This document shows, piece by piece, positions 31,797 through 43,715 of a DNA stretch of 64,000 nt. Within the stretch, counting starts at the first letter, position 1. Each line of letters starts with the position of its first letter. The notes beneath the pieces were generated by a model, which saw only the letters and a program-made list of their open reading frames with translations, was not told the origin of the DNA and searched no databases. The stretch is from Apophysomyces variabilis (lineage: Eukaryota > Mucoromycota > Mucoromycetes > Mucorales > Mucoraceae): positions 91,867 to 155,866 of the forward strand of contig MZZL01000381.1 in assembly GCA_002749535.1 (NCBI GenBank), given 5' to 3'. The translations under genes were made by a program, and so were the position numbers.

Positions 31797-33165
31797 TACT
31801 GCGGTTGAAGGGTGATTCTACCACCTTTACACCATATGGTAGAATCTCTGGTTCCACCCACTTTCCACCCAGGTGGTAGAATTTCTTATATTACCACTTT
31901 TTTCTCTCCCCCCAAACGCTGTTACTGTAGCAGACATGCATACAAAATTAAGTTACCACAGCAAAACTAGTGCATTCACATTTCCCAGGAACTGCATAAT
32001 TATTTATGTCACGCGCTTCTAACATGGTTTCCTTTTTTTTTTACAGAGTTATCCGCGTTTTCCTTTTATTCATCCTTTTCTTTTGCAAACTTTTTCCTCT
32101 ATACCATTTTTTGTTTCATAGTGTTTTACCACTTCTTCATCAGAAAACTCACTTTGAAAACGTTGCTAGTATATGATCCTAATAATATGCAACCTTGATC
32201 TAAAAGCATACCCTTTGCTGATAAGCTTTTATCTTCATTTCATAGCATCTCATTCTCTTTTTCTTTTGATAGCTAGAATGATCACTACGTTATAGAAGAG
32301 CTTGCTTCTTACTTTTAATAAGGTATTTTGATTGATTGACCTAAATGTAACTAATCTTGACTTTTTGATTATTATATAGAGTAGCTTTCGTTTCTTAACA
32401 AAATGGAAACAGAGAAAGATGACATACTTTTTAATGGTACAGATACTTTTTTACGTCGTAATTTAATTACTTGGCAAGGTAACTTTTTGTAGGCCTATAC
32501 GTAATGCTGCCATTCGTTATTGCATGCTGGCTTAGGTATGCTACTGTGTGTTAGCTTTTAGTACGTTTTACTAATTGTCATTTTTAAAAGCTATGCTTCT
32601 TTAACCTTCAGTAATTAGGTAAGATAATATAAAACTAAGCATAAAGTTAGCTATTTGTTAGTACATTACGCTACATAGCTCCAAGAAAATAAAAGTGTCT
32701 GTTTTTTTCCTATATATATAGCTAAAGAAGCTTCTTGTATATGATAAAGAAGTGTATCTTAATGGCTAAAATAATGTACACAACGAAAAGAACATCCAAT
32801 CGGATAGACTAGATAAAAATCAGTAGCTCCAATAGAATGTATCGTTGTAGGCAAGTTAATCTAATAAAAAGTGCTTGAATAAAGAAATATGGTCGAATGA
32901 AACTAAAACGTTAGCCTCTAATGCATACTACTTGATCCAATAACATCAACATAATGGTCTCTGTCATATAGCAGTTCATCCAATTGTTGAACTTGGGGGG
33001 GGTGGTAGAAAGGTGGTGGAAAAGGTGGTGGAAGGTACATTCCACAAACCTTTGAAGAGATTCCACCGCATGGTGGAAAAGCAGTGGAAAGGTGGTGGAA
33101 AGGTGGTGGAATCTCAGATTCCACCAAGTTTCTACCGATGGTAGAATCTTTTTTTGACCGCAGTG
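31797..33165. mobile_element. P3: 1.37-kb non-autonomous P-family element
   Basis: Left terminus TACTGCGGTTGAAGGGTG (first base C to T), right terminus reversed CACTGCGGTCAAAAAAAG, with target duplication ATG at 31794-31796 and 33166-33168. About 150 bases of the transposase-side end join about 1.2 kb of the accessory-side leader; both genes are missing, so this is an internal-deletion derivative. P4 (56186-57553) is the same form. No coding potential seen. Confidence 0.88.
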
Positions 33166-33177
33166 ATGTTGAATGAT
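33166..33177 (+). other. G2 segment between P3 and Z2
   Basis: Only 12 bases: the ATG duplicate of P3, then TTGAATGAT ending with the GAT duplicate of Z2. With P3 and Z2 removed, G2 reads RTM-LND-TTDYSS without a gap. Confidence 0.8.
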
Positions 33178-33470
33178 CACTATGACCACAGGGTCAACTA
33201 AAAGTAGTAACATTTACTACTTTTAGTAAATACTAAAGATGTCCTGTTAGTTATAAAGTAGTAAAAAAGTAGTAACTAATAAAATTCAACTACAATGATA
33301 AAGTAGTAGAAAAGTAGTAACCACTACAATTTCAGACAGTGATCAAGTAGTTAAAAAGTAGTAACTACTAAATTTTGAGACAGCGATCAAGTAATTAAAA
33401 AGTAGTGATTACTATAATTCATAGTAGTGATAAAGTAGTAATAAAGTAGTGATGGTAAAGTACGTTTTAT
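33178..33470. repeat. Z2 left subterminal repeats
   Basis: Many copies of AAAGTAGTAA-type words on both strands (for example actaaaagtagtaac, tactacttttagta), the presumed transposase binding array. Confidence 0.8.
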
Positions 33471-34473
33471 TGGATAAAAGAACCTATATAATTATACTAA
33501 AAAAACTAGTCTTATATTTTTGTTTACATTTACTTACTATAACCAGAAAAGAAAAATATGTGCAAACGCATTTTAACAAGGATAATAACCTTACAATGAG
33601 AACAACGATTAATAAATAGAGTTAACGTTGTCAGCCAAAAAGATTTTCAAAGTAAGCCTTATAGATAGCTACAACACAAGGATCTTATGAAATACAAAAA
33701 GATGAGTAACTATAAACCATATGAAAAGGATCCTTTACCTTATAGCTGTAATGAAAGTGAGAATAGATTCTAAGTCATCTGTACAATAGCAATAAAGCAG
33801 TGATAATGCCGTTTACTGTGTAAAGCTTTATACTAGTATACTAAAAAAAGAGAGTGTTAAACTTTCAATTATAAGTACAGCAATAAGAAGTAAGCAACTC
33901 AATTACCTTGGTAAAACTGATTTTGAGTGCTAAAGCTGTACAGTGATTTGTTTGGAATGAGGCGCAAAAGTGATAGTAATAGTTGAGTGTACTATAGAAG
34001 GTGTAAGAAGACGTTGTAAGAAATAAACAAATTACCTATTGACTGACAAAAAGCACTACATAGAATACTCATTAGCGCCAACACTAATTGCCTGTAGTAT
34101 AGAGAAGTTAGCATGTACTTCATTAGACAATAGTACCTATACAAACAATGTTAGAGTAGAATGAAGGAAAGTAATGACTTGCACACCAAAAAAAAACTTT
34201 AACTGGTATTAGGAGAGATGAAAAGAAGAACAAAAGAAGAAAAAAAAAACAATGGTGGGAACTTTTTACTTGGTTTTTTAAGTCAATCTTGACATAGATT
34301 TTTATTGGTTAAATAGTTCTTATATCTGATGCAACCTATTTTAAACTGTGGCTGCCTGTAACCTTATAGTTCTGAAATATAAGCAAGTGACTCTTTTACT
34401 GTTGGTCATTGCTTTGAGCAGAAAGTCTAACATATGTTTATCAATAAGCATGCAATCAAGACATCATATTTAC
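33471..34473. other. Z2 non-coding region downstream of the accessory gene
   Basis: AT-rich, no supported gene, short repeats only. Confidence 0.5.
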
Positions 34474-34630
34474 TTACCTGTTACGTTGATTATAAGCATT
34501 TTGCCATTTGCGCTTAATCAGACAATCTGCTCCCCAGTAGTTTTTGCAAAGGTCCAAAGGGACACTCATCTCTAGCGCCATTGCCTCCATAGTAATATAA
34601 GCGGCTTTGCGCTTTTCACCTGGCACCTTG
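34474..34630 (-). pseudogene. Z2 accessory gene, 3' part
   Basis: C-terminal exon part (VPGEKRKAAYITMEAMALEM, then WGADCLIKRKWQNAYNQRNR) cut off from its start by G4. The split lies in CCTTG, the G4 target duplication (34626-34630 and 47264-47268). It aligns to the C-terminus of the Z1 accessory protein. Confidence 0.8.
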
Positions 34631-34806
34631 TGTGGTATTTAAGAGGTGTGTTAAGAGATATGCAACAGATGAAGAAGTACTGTGAGACTCTGATTTATTC
34701 TTGTGAAAAGAACAACCCTTCTTGTTTTGATAATTACTCTCTTTTTACTAGGGTTGAGTTTGAATATAAGCCACAGTATATATTAGATTCTATGTCAAAT
34801 ATGACA
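34631..34806 (-). repeat. 3' LTR of G4
   Basis: 176 bp, TGTCATATTTGACATAG...AAATACCACA on the minus strand. Carries the intact self-priming motif TCACAGTA at 34678-34685. Confidence 0.92.
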
Positions 34807-34820
34807 TTATCCCCCTCCAG
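34806..34820 (-). promoter_or_regulatory. 3' polypurine tract of G4
   Basis: The minus strand reads CTGGAGGGGGATAAT, adjoining the LTR. Confidence 0.75.
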
Positions 34821-36232
34821 GTTGGATAACTGTCTAAAAGCCTTCATTTGTTTCTTGCTCTTTTGGTTCTCTTCTTTGATGATATTGGAGCTTGAATACT
34901 TCTTTTGACATTATCAGCATTTGAAGTTTGTCCTTGACGTTCCTAGTACCTGGAGATAATTTTATGGTCTAAAAAATGACTTGCTGGCTCCTATGTATCA
35001 TGCTCTTTTTCATAACCTCTCTATCTTACTTTATATAGGTATTGTCCATTTTCCTTTTTGTGATTTACAATGGCTTCAACCTCATATATCTCATCTTCAG
35101 GCACAGTTTCATCTATTGTGATTGCCTTTAGAGCTGATGGAGGGTATTCTTTAGAAGTTAAGTTACCATCCTCATCTTTTAAGATGTATGATCCACCCTT
35201 AGTTTCTCTAACTACTGTATATAGACCGTTATAGATTGGGTCTAATTTGCTGGGTTAGATTGCTTTTACCATAACGTGACTTCCTAGTGAGAATTTAACC
35301 AGTGCATATTTGTTGTCAAACTTCTGCTTTTATGCGTCTGTCAACGTCTGCACCTTTTGACTTATCACTAGAAAAACTACTTTTGCCATTTGCTCCAACC
35401 TCTTCTTCAGCTCATCAGTATTCATTGGTGGACATAGCTTATCTTTGGTGTAGTTCTTGAACTTGCTCAATAGTCAAATGAACATTAAAGCAAAAGGCTG
35501 TGAGTTATGCTGTTTAGATTCTTTTGCATTCACTGTCAGTTGTACACTTGGTACATATATATCCTAATCTTTCTTTACACCTTTGATTCTTTTCTTAATG
35601 GCAGTTACACTGGTCTCTACCCATCTTTCAGCAGCTCCATTAGCGCGTAGATGGTAAGGTACCACCAATCAGTGGTTGAATCCTGATGCTTCAGTGAAAC
35701 GGCTCATAAGATTGTTTACAAACTCTCCGCCATTATCTGATTGAAGCATACAAGGTAATCCAAAGTCACAGAATATCTGCACTAGCACTTTGACAATAGT
35801 GTCCACTTGTTTGTTTGGTATGGGACATAATATGCAGAAACGCATGCAAATATCAATCAGGATCAACAGGTAGTTATTTCCTTGATTAGAGGTTGTAAAG
35901 AAACCCACTAGGTCTAGAGCCCAGTGGTCTCCTGGTATCTCAGAGCATATAGGTCTTAAAGGATGATAGCCTTTCTTTGCTATATTAAACTTTTGGCATT
36001 CTATGCATGCTAAAACAAGTTTTACTGCATCTTAAATCATGTTTGTCCAATAGATGCCATCATTGTATAATGATTTTACAATAGCTTCTACGCCAAAGTG
36101 TCCGAATAAATGCGCTTTTTGGAGTAGGTCTTTTCTTTCTATTTCATCATTTGGCGCTTTCCTGTTATTTGCCACCTTTGCAGTTGCTTTACGGTTTTGG
36201 ATTATTTCAAGGTTATCGGCAATGTCATGCTT

Positions 36233-36247
36233 ATTATCCCCCTCCAG
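36233..36247 (-). promoter_or_regulatory. Central polypurine tract of G4
   Basis: The minus strand reads CTGGAGGGGGATAAT, identical over 15 bases to this element's own 3' PPT at 34806-34820 and located between RNase H and integrase (codons LEGDN). Confidence 0.65.
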
Positions 36248-37410
36248 ATCTTTGTCTGTAGAAAAAAGTTATAAAAGACTATCAGGCAGGATATTGTTTA
36301 TGCCTGGTAAATGTACAGTGGTAAAATTATACTCTAGAATGATGTCTAACCAATGCAGCATCATGGCGTTTGCATCGTTTTGTGTATGTATGTAAGTAAG
36401 GGCTTTGTGATCAGTAAAAAGTGTGAAGTGATTGCCCCATAGAAATTTGTGAAATTTTTGCAAAGCGAACTTTATGGCTAGTAATTTGCGTTTAGTAGTA
36501 GGATATCTCCTTTCAGAGGGAGAGAGAGATCATGCCATAAAGGCTATATGGTGCGTTTTATCACCATCTATCTGATATAATACAGCTCCTATGCCAACAT
36601 TGGATGCATCTATAGCAACGTAAAATGGTGTGGACAAGTCTAGGTAGCATAATATAGAGGCACGCGTTAGGACATACTTTAAATTTCTGAATGCTCTATC
36701 CTGCACTTTAGTCCAATGCCCTTTGAGATTTCCTGCGTTACGCAGTGGATCTAGTGGTGCCGTCAATCGGCTGATGTTGGGAATATGTTCCCTAAAATAA
36801 TTGATAACTCCCAGGAAACGTTGAATATCTTTGCCCGTTTGAGGTGTAGGCCATTCTTGCACATTGGCGACCTTTCTGGCATCTAATGATATGCCACTCT
36901 TAGAAACACAAAAACCCAACAGATAAACAGATTGCTGCGCAAAACAACACTTTTGCAGGTTGAGGATTAGATTAACCTCTGTTAACTTTGAGATCACATG
37001 TTGTATATAGTTTAAGTGTTCCTTCATACCATGGGAGTATATAACAATATCATCCATGAAAGCTGTTGCAAAGGGCAATTTGTGTAATAGAATAGCTATC
37101 ACTCTTTAAAACTTGGATGATATAGGTTTAAGGCTGAATGGACAGCCTTTAAACATATACTGCATACTATCTATAGATGTGAATGCGGTTTTGTGCTGAT
37201 CCTTATCCGCGATTTTAAATCGATGGAACGCACTTTGTAAATCCAGTGTCATGAAAATAGATGCACCCTTAATCATATGAAATATATCTCTGATGAGTGG
37301 TAAAGTGTACTTGTCATCCAGCAACAACTTATTAATATGTCTTGGATCTAAACATAGTTGTATAGCGGTATAGTTACCTTGTGCATCCTTTTTAGATGCA
37401 ACTGTCAAGG

Positions 37411-37570
37411 GGCTGTTCCATGCCATATTGACTGGTGCTTTCACGATTATTCTATCTGTAAGCCATTTTTGTATGGTTTCATGAACAATGGGCTGTTCCA
37501 TGCCGTATTGACTGGTGCTTTCATGATTATTCTATCTGTAAGCCATTTTTGTATGGTTTCATGAACAATG
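37411..37570 (-). repeat. 80-bp tandem duplication in G4 RT
   Basis: 37411-37490 and 37491-37570 are two copies differing by two transitions. 80 is not a multiple of 3, so RT is frameshifted. The unit covers TDRIIVKAPVNMAWNSPL. Confidence 0.88.
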
Positions 37571-38106
37571 GGCTTAACCTTCTTTGGTAAGTTATATTGC
37601 CTTCTATAGGCTGTTTGCCCTTCTGGTGTGTCCAATGTAATGATGAATTCTGGACTTATATAGAAAGAGTTTTTAGGAATCTTCTGATTTTGATCAATGT
37701 ATGGTTGGATGGCTTTCATGAATTTTGCATGTTCAGAGGTGGTTCCAGTGGGCGAGTGATTAGGTAATGGAGTGTCATCCACTGTTGCTTCTTTGAATGC
37801 AGGTTTTTCCCATGATGTCGCCAAACTGGTTAAACCAATCCCCATTTTTGACATCAAATCTGTGCCTATGCAAACCTTTGTACCCTCTAATAACTCCATT
37901 ACTTCAAAAGCATGATAAAGAGTACGGCCATTATAAGAGATTCTTATTCTATCTGTAATGCCTATTCTTTGTGTGGTCATTCCATGTGCTGCAAGGCCAA
38001 TGCTGCCTTCTCATTTATTTATATTCTATGTAAATTGTTTGCAAAGGAAAGTATCCATGGAGGAAAAGTCAGTACTAGTGTCAATAAGACCCATTAACCA
38101 TTTACT

Positions 38107-38186
38107 CTATAATGTCAAAGGTACAAAATATGATTTAGACATGCTTTGTTCAGATTTCATCACTCTAATGCAGTAGTTGGACTTAC
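38107..38186 (-). other. Candidate exitron (80 nt) at the G4 gag/protease boundary
   Basis: The minus strand begins GTAAGT, contains CTAAAT, and ends ACATTATAG. Retained, it codes up to YFVPLTL before the protease (final CAG now TAG). Removed, CTG A joins AG TAA to give an immediate stop. Phase 1 and length 2 mod 3, as in G1 and G3. Confidence 0.65.
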
Positions 38187-38384
38187 TCAGGTCATCTGGG
38201 TCCACTGCATCCATAGGATCATCTGTCTCTATACTCTTATTATCAGACAGGGTCAGATTGTTGCAATCATATTTCTGAGAGCTTATACTTCCCTTTTTCC
38301 AGTATACACAGGCAACACGAGTGATAAAATTCTTTCAAAATTGTTTGATGTTGGCATTTGTATTCACTATGGTAACAGGATCCA

Positions 38385-38830
38385 CTAAAAGTAGGGAAAA
38401 TTCACTAAAAGTAGTGAAAATCACTGAAAATAGTGAATATTCACTAAAAGTAGGGAAAATCTTACTAAAAGTAGTGAAAGTTCATTAAAAGTAGGGAAGC
38501 ATTTACTTAAAGTAGTGAAAATCACTAAAAGTAGAGAAGCATTCACTTAAAGTAGTGAAAATCATTAAAAGTAGGGAAGCGCTCACTTAAAGTAGTAAAA
38601 GTTCACTAAAAGTAGGGAAGCATTTACTTAAAGTAGTGAAAGTTCACTAAAAGTAGGGAAGCATTCACTTAAAGTAGTGAAAGTTCACTAAAAGTAGGGA
38701 AGCATTCACTTAAAGTAGTGAAAATCACTAAAAGTAGGGAAGCATTCACTTAAAGTAGTGAAAATCACTAAAAGTAGGGAAGCGCTCACTTAAAGTGGGG
38801 AAGGTTCACTGAAAGTAGGAATCTTTACTG
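38385..38830. repeat. Z1 left subterminal minisatellite
   Basis: Around ten tandem 38-40 bp units alternating ACTAAAAGTAGGGAAGCATT and ACTTAAAGTAGTGAAAATC. The core AAAGTAGKGAA recurs every 18-22 bases, a regular spacing suited to multimeric protein binding. Confidence 0.88.
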
Positions 38831-39376
38831 ATGCTTGCCAAGTCATTTGGAAGACGGCATATTCATATGACAGGCGACAACTCAATTAGTTGAAAGCATC
38901 ACACTTTTCCTTTTTGATCTGGATTTGACATGTGCAAAAACTAAACTTGGCTCACTTCTACTCTTACAGGTACTATATACTTTCAATGTCAGCAGCTAGC
39001 TACTGGTAGTAACCCTTTGCAGAAGATAACTGATAAGCCGATGACTATAGTTGACTTTGGTATACCGTGTGTACCAGTGCTGCACAAGATTCTCCAAAAT
39101 GATAACGTGGACAAGCCGTAATTACTGATGACTAGGACTTAAAGCGATAACAGGTAGTTTTGTCAGAAGTTTTATGTAACAAAGAGGTTCAAGCAATGAC
39201 TAATCTATAGATTCTATACAGTGAAGAAAAACAAAGAAGAGGAACAGAAATATTTTGAGGGTAGAAAAAGGTCAGCAAATAAAAAAGGTAAAAAAAAAGG
39301 AGAAACAAAAGAAGAGACCCAAAAAGGTGGAAGAGAGCAAAACATAATTTAGAATGACAGAAGAAAAAAAAAGCGA
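38831..39376. other. Z1 spacer before the transposase 3' end
   Basis: About 550 bases with no supported gene; A-rich near 39220-39370. Confidence 0.5.
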
Positions 39377-42300
39377 CTACCCTAAAGAAGAAGGGTTTCC
39401 AAACTTGACCGCCTGGTGCATCTTGCCATAAGGCCAAACGACGTGAAAGCGGTTGTTGGATTCAAGGCTTTTCACCAGTCCAGCTGTGCTTCTCAATCTG
39501 TCAACATCAATCACCTTCAACACCCCCCTGTCAGATGCAGTTTTTGAAAGCACTGGGAAGTGATTGCTCTGCTGATTTATGTTCTTGTAGAAGTGGACGA
39601 CTGCAAGAATCTGCCTGTCTCCCTGATGCTGGTGATAAACATAGAATTGAGTCTCACCAAGGAACATCTCACACACCTCTTGTCCAGCATTGCTAATAAG
39701 ATGAAATGAAAAGATGTAAGTTGCAATGCAATAACATAAAAGCAAAGACTTACTTTATCCTTGCAAGCTCATACAGCGCCAACGAATTGCATCAGGCAGA
39801 ACCATGGTGGTTATCGTGCAGCTTGCTGGAGTAAATGCAACTGTCTTTCCATATATGACTGGATGCGAGGAACTGAGGGTGTAATTGCGAAATGACGCTG
39901 CGTGGGGTTGCGTCAGACACGAATTTACCTTGGTGGATCCAAAAGGCAGCGAGCAGATTACAGAATGTCTGACCAGCAACACCAATAACTCCTTTGAAGC
40001 TTTGGATATCAGTTTCGTCCTGGTATGGTCTCCATATCTGAGGCTCTGTTGAACCTCGTCTTGCAGCAAAATAGGAGAGCTCATCATATGCTATGGCTTC
40101 TTGTAGTTGTGGATGAACCCTCTCAAGGAAACGGAATGCTGCTATATGCTTCACAACATTGCTGGCGTTCATACCAGGCGCTGACATGGACGGATCATTT
40201 TTTTGTACAAACCATTGGTGCGTTCTATACACCTTGCGGAGATGGAATGAAGTGGACCCAGGTTGCGCATGGTGGAGGCTATGTGGGACAGATAATGTTG
40301 AGTAATTGTAAACACTGGAGGCTTCAAAGTTCCCTTGTTGTTGTTGTACTTGCGGACCAAGAAAGCTTGCCACTTCAAGATATTTCTGAATTAAAAAAGG
40401 TAAAGGTCAGTCTATCTTATTATTTTCATTCACATTACTTACCTCTCAATGACATCTAAGTCTGAATCAGTGTATGTCCACTGCAGACTCAACTGACAAG
40501 CAACAACCAGATCTATTAAAGCTCTCCAAGTTTCTTCTTGTTCCAAACCCTCTACTACAACCGTTGGCACAGCGTACAATAAAAAATCCAACCAGTCAAC
40601 AGCCCGATAGTGATCAGCACTTGTTGCAACGTTATTCCAGCAGCCTTGAAATGAAATGGGAGTTGTTTCATGGGATCTCTCAATAGCCTCCCTGATGGCA
40701 TGACATGTATTCTGGTTTTTCAGGGCGAATGGATACCGTTCAATGATGTTACCATGCTTATCAAGTTGGCTACAACCAAACTTCTCCTTGTCGTTCACTA
40801 TTATGGTCCAAATCAATCGCCCTAGTCCATGCCCTAGGAGATGCATTTCATCCATTCTGAAGAAGTATGCGCCCGTGAACGTGCTCAACAACATGAAAGG
40901 AACAGGTGCTTTGATACCTTGTTTCTATTAAACATAAGTAATAATTGAAAAAGTCTATTAGTATATAACATATGATTTGTGATAGAATCTATATGATGTA
41001 CCTTATTACCATGAGTGAACTGTTCCCGTGGACATCTTTGAAATGGCCACGACAGATCAGGGATGAAATACATGCCACTGGTTTTTGCGCCTCTGATAAG
41101 ACATTGGCAACAACTGAAGAAGGATGAGATGCTGGTGTGATTGCATAAACTGGCAGCTGCGGGGATATCTCTGGTGGCCAGAAGCAAGTGCACCTTTGCA
41201 GCAACTTCAGTTCTGTCTGGCTTCTTGACGATCATACCACCATGTTCCAACTGTTGCAGTTCTTGAAGCAAAGGTTGCAAGAAGGACCAGATGTTCATTG
41301 GGGCTTTGCGTCCTGGCGTGATGCCCAGTTGAAGCATGTTACAATTCTCATAACTGTGAAAGGTAAGGCGATTTGATTAGTTCATCTTTTAATTTAAGTC
41401 TGTTTAAGCTCACCGTTCAGATGGATCAAAGTTGAGAACCACCATGTGCATCATTGTCAACGAGGTACTGCTACTATTGAACAGCTGGAAGCCATCGATG
41501 TACAAGGACAAGGCAATGTCATAGCACCCTGTCAGTACATGCTTCTCATTGCGGAGCGATCAGTAAACTTGACTATCAAAAAGATCCATATACTTTCCTT
41601 CCACTTCTTCACGTTCATGTCAGTAAGACAACAGCTTGTGAGTATTGTCATCGCCCAGTATGAGCGCAAGCTAGTCTGCAATTGGCAACATGGTCATCAT
41701 TTGTGCTGGCTTCTGAATGACCTCGCCATTAGGTTGACGTTTACGCGAATCTGTAAAACGTGCTTTGCCATACTGTGTGTTGAATACAAAAGTAGACAAT
41801 AAGATAAAAGACCAGTGATTAACCAGACTAAAAGGTATTGATCAATTTTATTTCTCTTAATGATTATTTATATTAAATGTAAACACCTTTCAACTGAGAT
41901 CATAAAACTTTTCATGAGGCTTATTTTGATAATGCAAGATCAAATAATAGAACGAATCAGATGTTCTTGATACAACAATAGTTTCCAAGGAACAATACAA
42001 GATCAGATCCATTGATTGTATGCACCTAAAACCCAATTGCATGACAGTAATCAGTATATCAGTTAACCTGAGTTTAAATAGCTTAATTCATAATCCGTTC
42101 AGTTGCCTCAAAGTGACAAGCTGAAATCGAATATTGACAGTTGTTGATTCATACATGGTTAATCATTAATCCATCGGTTATGAATACAACACTGTGGACA
42201 CATAGTTCTGTCATCGTCGCTCATAAACAGAACGCAACCCTCTGGACAAACGTCATATGTTTTCAGTTCAACTTGGTAGGCCTCCTTTACCAATTGCTCA

Positions 42301-43049
42301 GACAAATGGTAGCTGAGGAGAGGCGAATGCAACATGCTGCGATCTACGTCCAACAGTAAGAACATTCTAACAGAATTAGAAAAGACACATGTACCTGATT
42401 GCACAACTTTTAGGAATTCGTTGAAGATCTTTACAATGTCATTGTATGCTTTACATAAAACGTTTGATGAAACTGCTGTCTTGAAAAGCTTTACGCTGAA
42501 GCATTCCGTATGGGTCCATTGAGGGCTACGTTTGTACTCAATGACGCGAGGAGGGTTCTCAATTGAATGCTCATAGAGTTCTATTGGATCAAAGTAGTGA
42601 TCGACTATTCTGCATTTTAGTAAGATACTGGTGTTGTCAACTTATACTTACAATTATCGCTTTCCATTGCTCTCTCGATTTCATCAAGAACCTTAGATGG
42701 AAAGTTGATACAGTTGTCTTCAGTTTCTGATTCATCAGAGTCAATGTCTTCAGAGTTTTCATCGACCTGAGTCTCCAATGCTTGCATATGTTCGATCAGC
42801 GCAGTGTGATCGTCATTGATATCCTCAACATATTCATCGACGTCCTAAACAAATAATGGGAGAACGAGGTTAGTATGTATTCATTGACGGACAAGTATTT
42901 TATACCATAGAGGCATTATCAATGGGAACCAGCTTGATCAAATCTTTTTTATGCTGTATGAAACAAGCTTTACAATGGCGATTGTAAGCATTTCTTGTAG
43001 AAAAGGTAATGTTGCAAGTACTGCATGTAGTGCTAGTAGGGGTAGTCAT
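39377..43049 (-). CDS. Z1 transposase (Plavaka/Tnp2-like, multi-exon), probably frameshifted
   Basis: The start ATG at 43047-43049 opens a zinc-finger-like N-terminus (CSTCNITFSTRNAYNRHC). The first intron is 42845-42905 (61 nt, GTATAA...TTTAG). Next come an acidic stretch (DVDEYVEDINDDH), SPQWTHTECFSVKLFKTAVS (about 42520), a zinc ribbon YDVCPEGCVLFM...CPQC (about 42240), LLLATRDIPAAASLCNHTS (about 41150), the Asp motif FRMDEMHLLGHGLGRLIW (about 40840), and RNLGPLHSISARCIERTNG (about 40220), the Glu motif. It ends NPSSLG before TAG at 39377. Near 40187 a base is missing relative to Z2 (LYKKMI then APGMNAS in another frame), so this copy may be inactive. Internal splice sites after the first were not all resolved. 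Confidence 0.8.
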
Positions 43050-43715
43050 TGTAGATAGATACAGAGTGATCGCAAAAAAAAAAATAAAGGTAAGATACAA
43101 AAACTGTTCAAAACGAAATGACTTATTTATGTATATTTATTATAGAAATTTTTTGCACAGAATGTTAGATCTATATTGGATAAGATGATCCTGTATAGTA
43201 GCGTTATGGTATGATGGATCGCTTGCACCATCTTTGGACATTGACAGATCTACTTGCGGTATATGACCTTTGTTGCATGTGTAACAACAAGCAATTACTG
43301 ATTTTGATGCCGCCATCATCCATCTCTGCCTGTGTCTCCGACAGATCGCTTTTCCCTATTTGGAACTTCATCAATGTAGCATGATCAACGGCATCTATGA
43401 ACAACTGACAAACGCGGTCTTTCATCATCGTTTGCCATCTTTTCTTGTCGATAATTATCTCTATCTTGTTAGACTTCCACCATCAGCCGTCATATCTTGC
43501 AATCATTTCAGCATTGTTCATTATATTCAACTACGATCTTATTATAATCTCTTTGAATTGCATGATTATCAATTACTTCATCATCAATCAGGGTTTGTAT
43601 TAGCAACAACATTTCATAGGTGATATGAAAGCTACATATATATATATATAGCTAACAGTTAAGTGATTATACTACATTTATCTCTCACATCTTTCTTTCC
43701 CAACTTTATATCAAC
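43050..43715. promoter_or_regulatory. Z1 divergent intergenic region
   Basis: About 670 bases between the two divergent gene starts, so it should hold both promoters. A (TA)n run lies at about 43637-43651. No specific site could be assigned. Confidence 0.45.

Larger units (their letters stand above)
34844..38364 (-). pseudogene. G4 protease-RT-RNase H-integrase-chromodomain, stop-ridden
   Basis: Protease region LIDTSTDFSS (D-T-S in place of D-T-G); RT with FMDDIVIYSHG (about 37050); RNase H FTDHKALTYI (about 36400); integrase with LQSDNGGEFVNN (about 35720); and a decayed chromodomain (EDEIYEVEAIVNHK, about 35060-35110). The TGA is at 34844-34846 after KRTKRARNK. Multiple stops and an 80-bp tandem duplication at 37411-37570 break the frame. 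The gag part lies beyond Z1 at 45775, and the codons join across the Z1 insertion (KRLI-QMPTSN). Confidence 0.87.

Noticed and set aside
38385..38830. CRISPR-like array of 38-40 bp repeats
   Set aside because: Units are contiguous and alternate two forms with no unique spacers, and they lie at the end of a TIR element whose other end mirrors them; these are transposon subterminal repeats.
43637..43651. TA-repeat as a functional promoter element
   Set aside because: A simple repeat with no supporting motif; left as part of the intergenic region.
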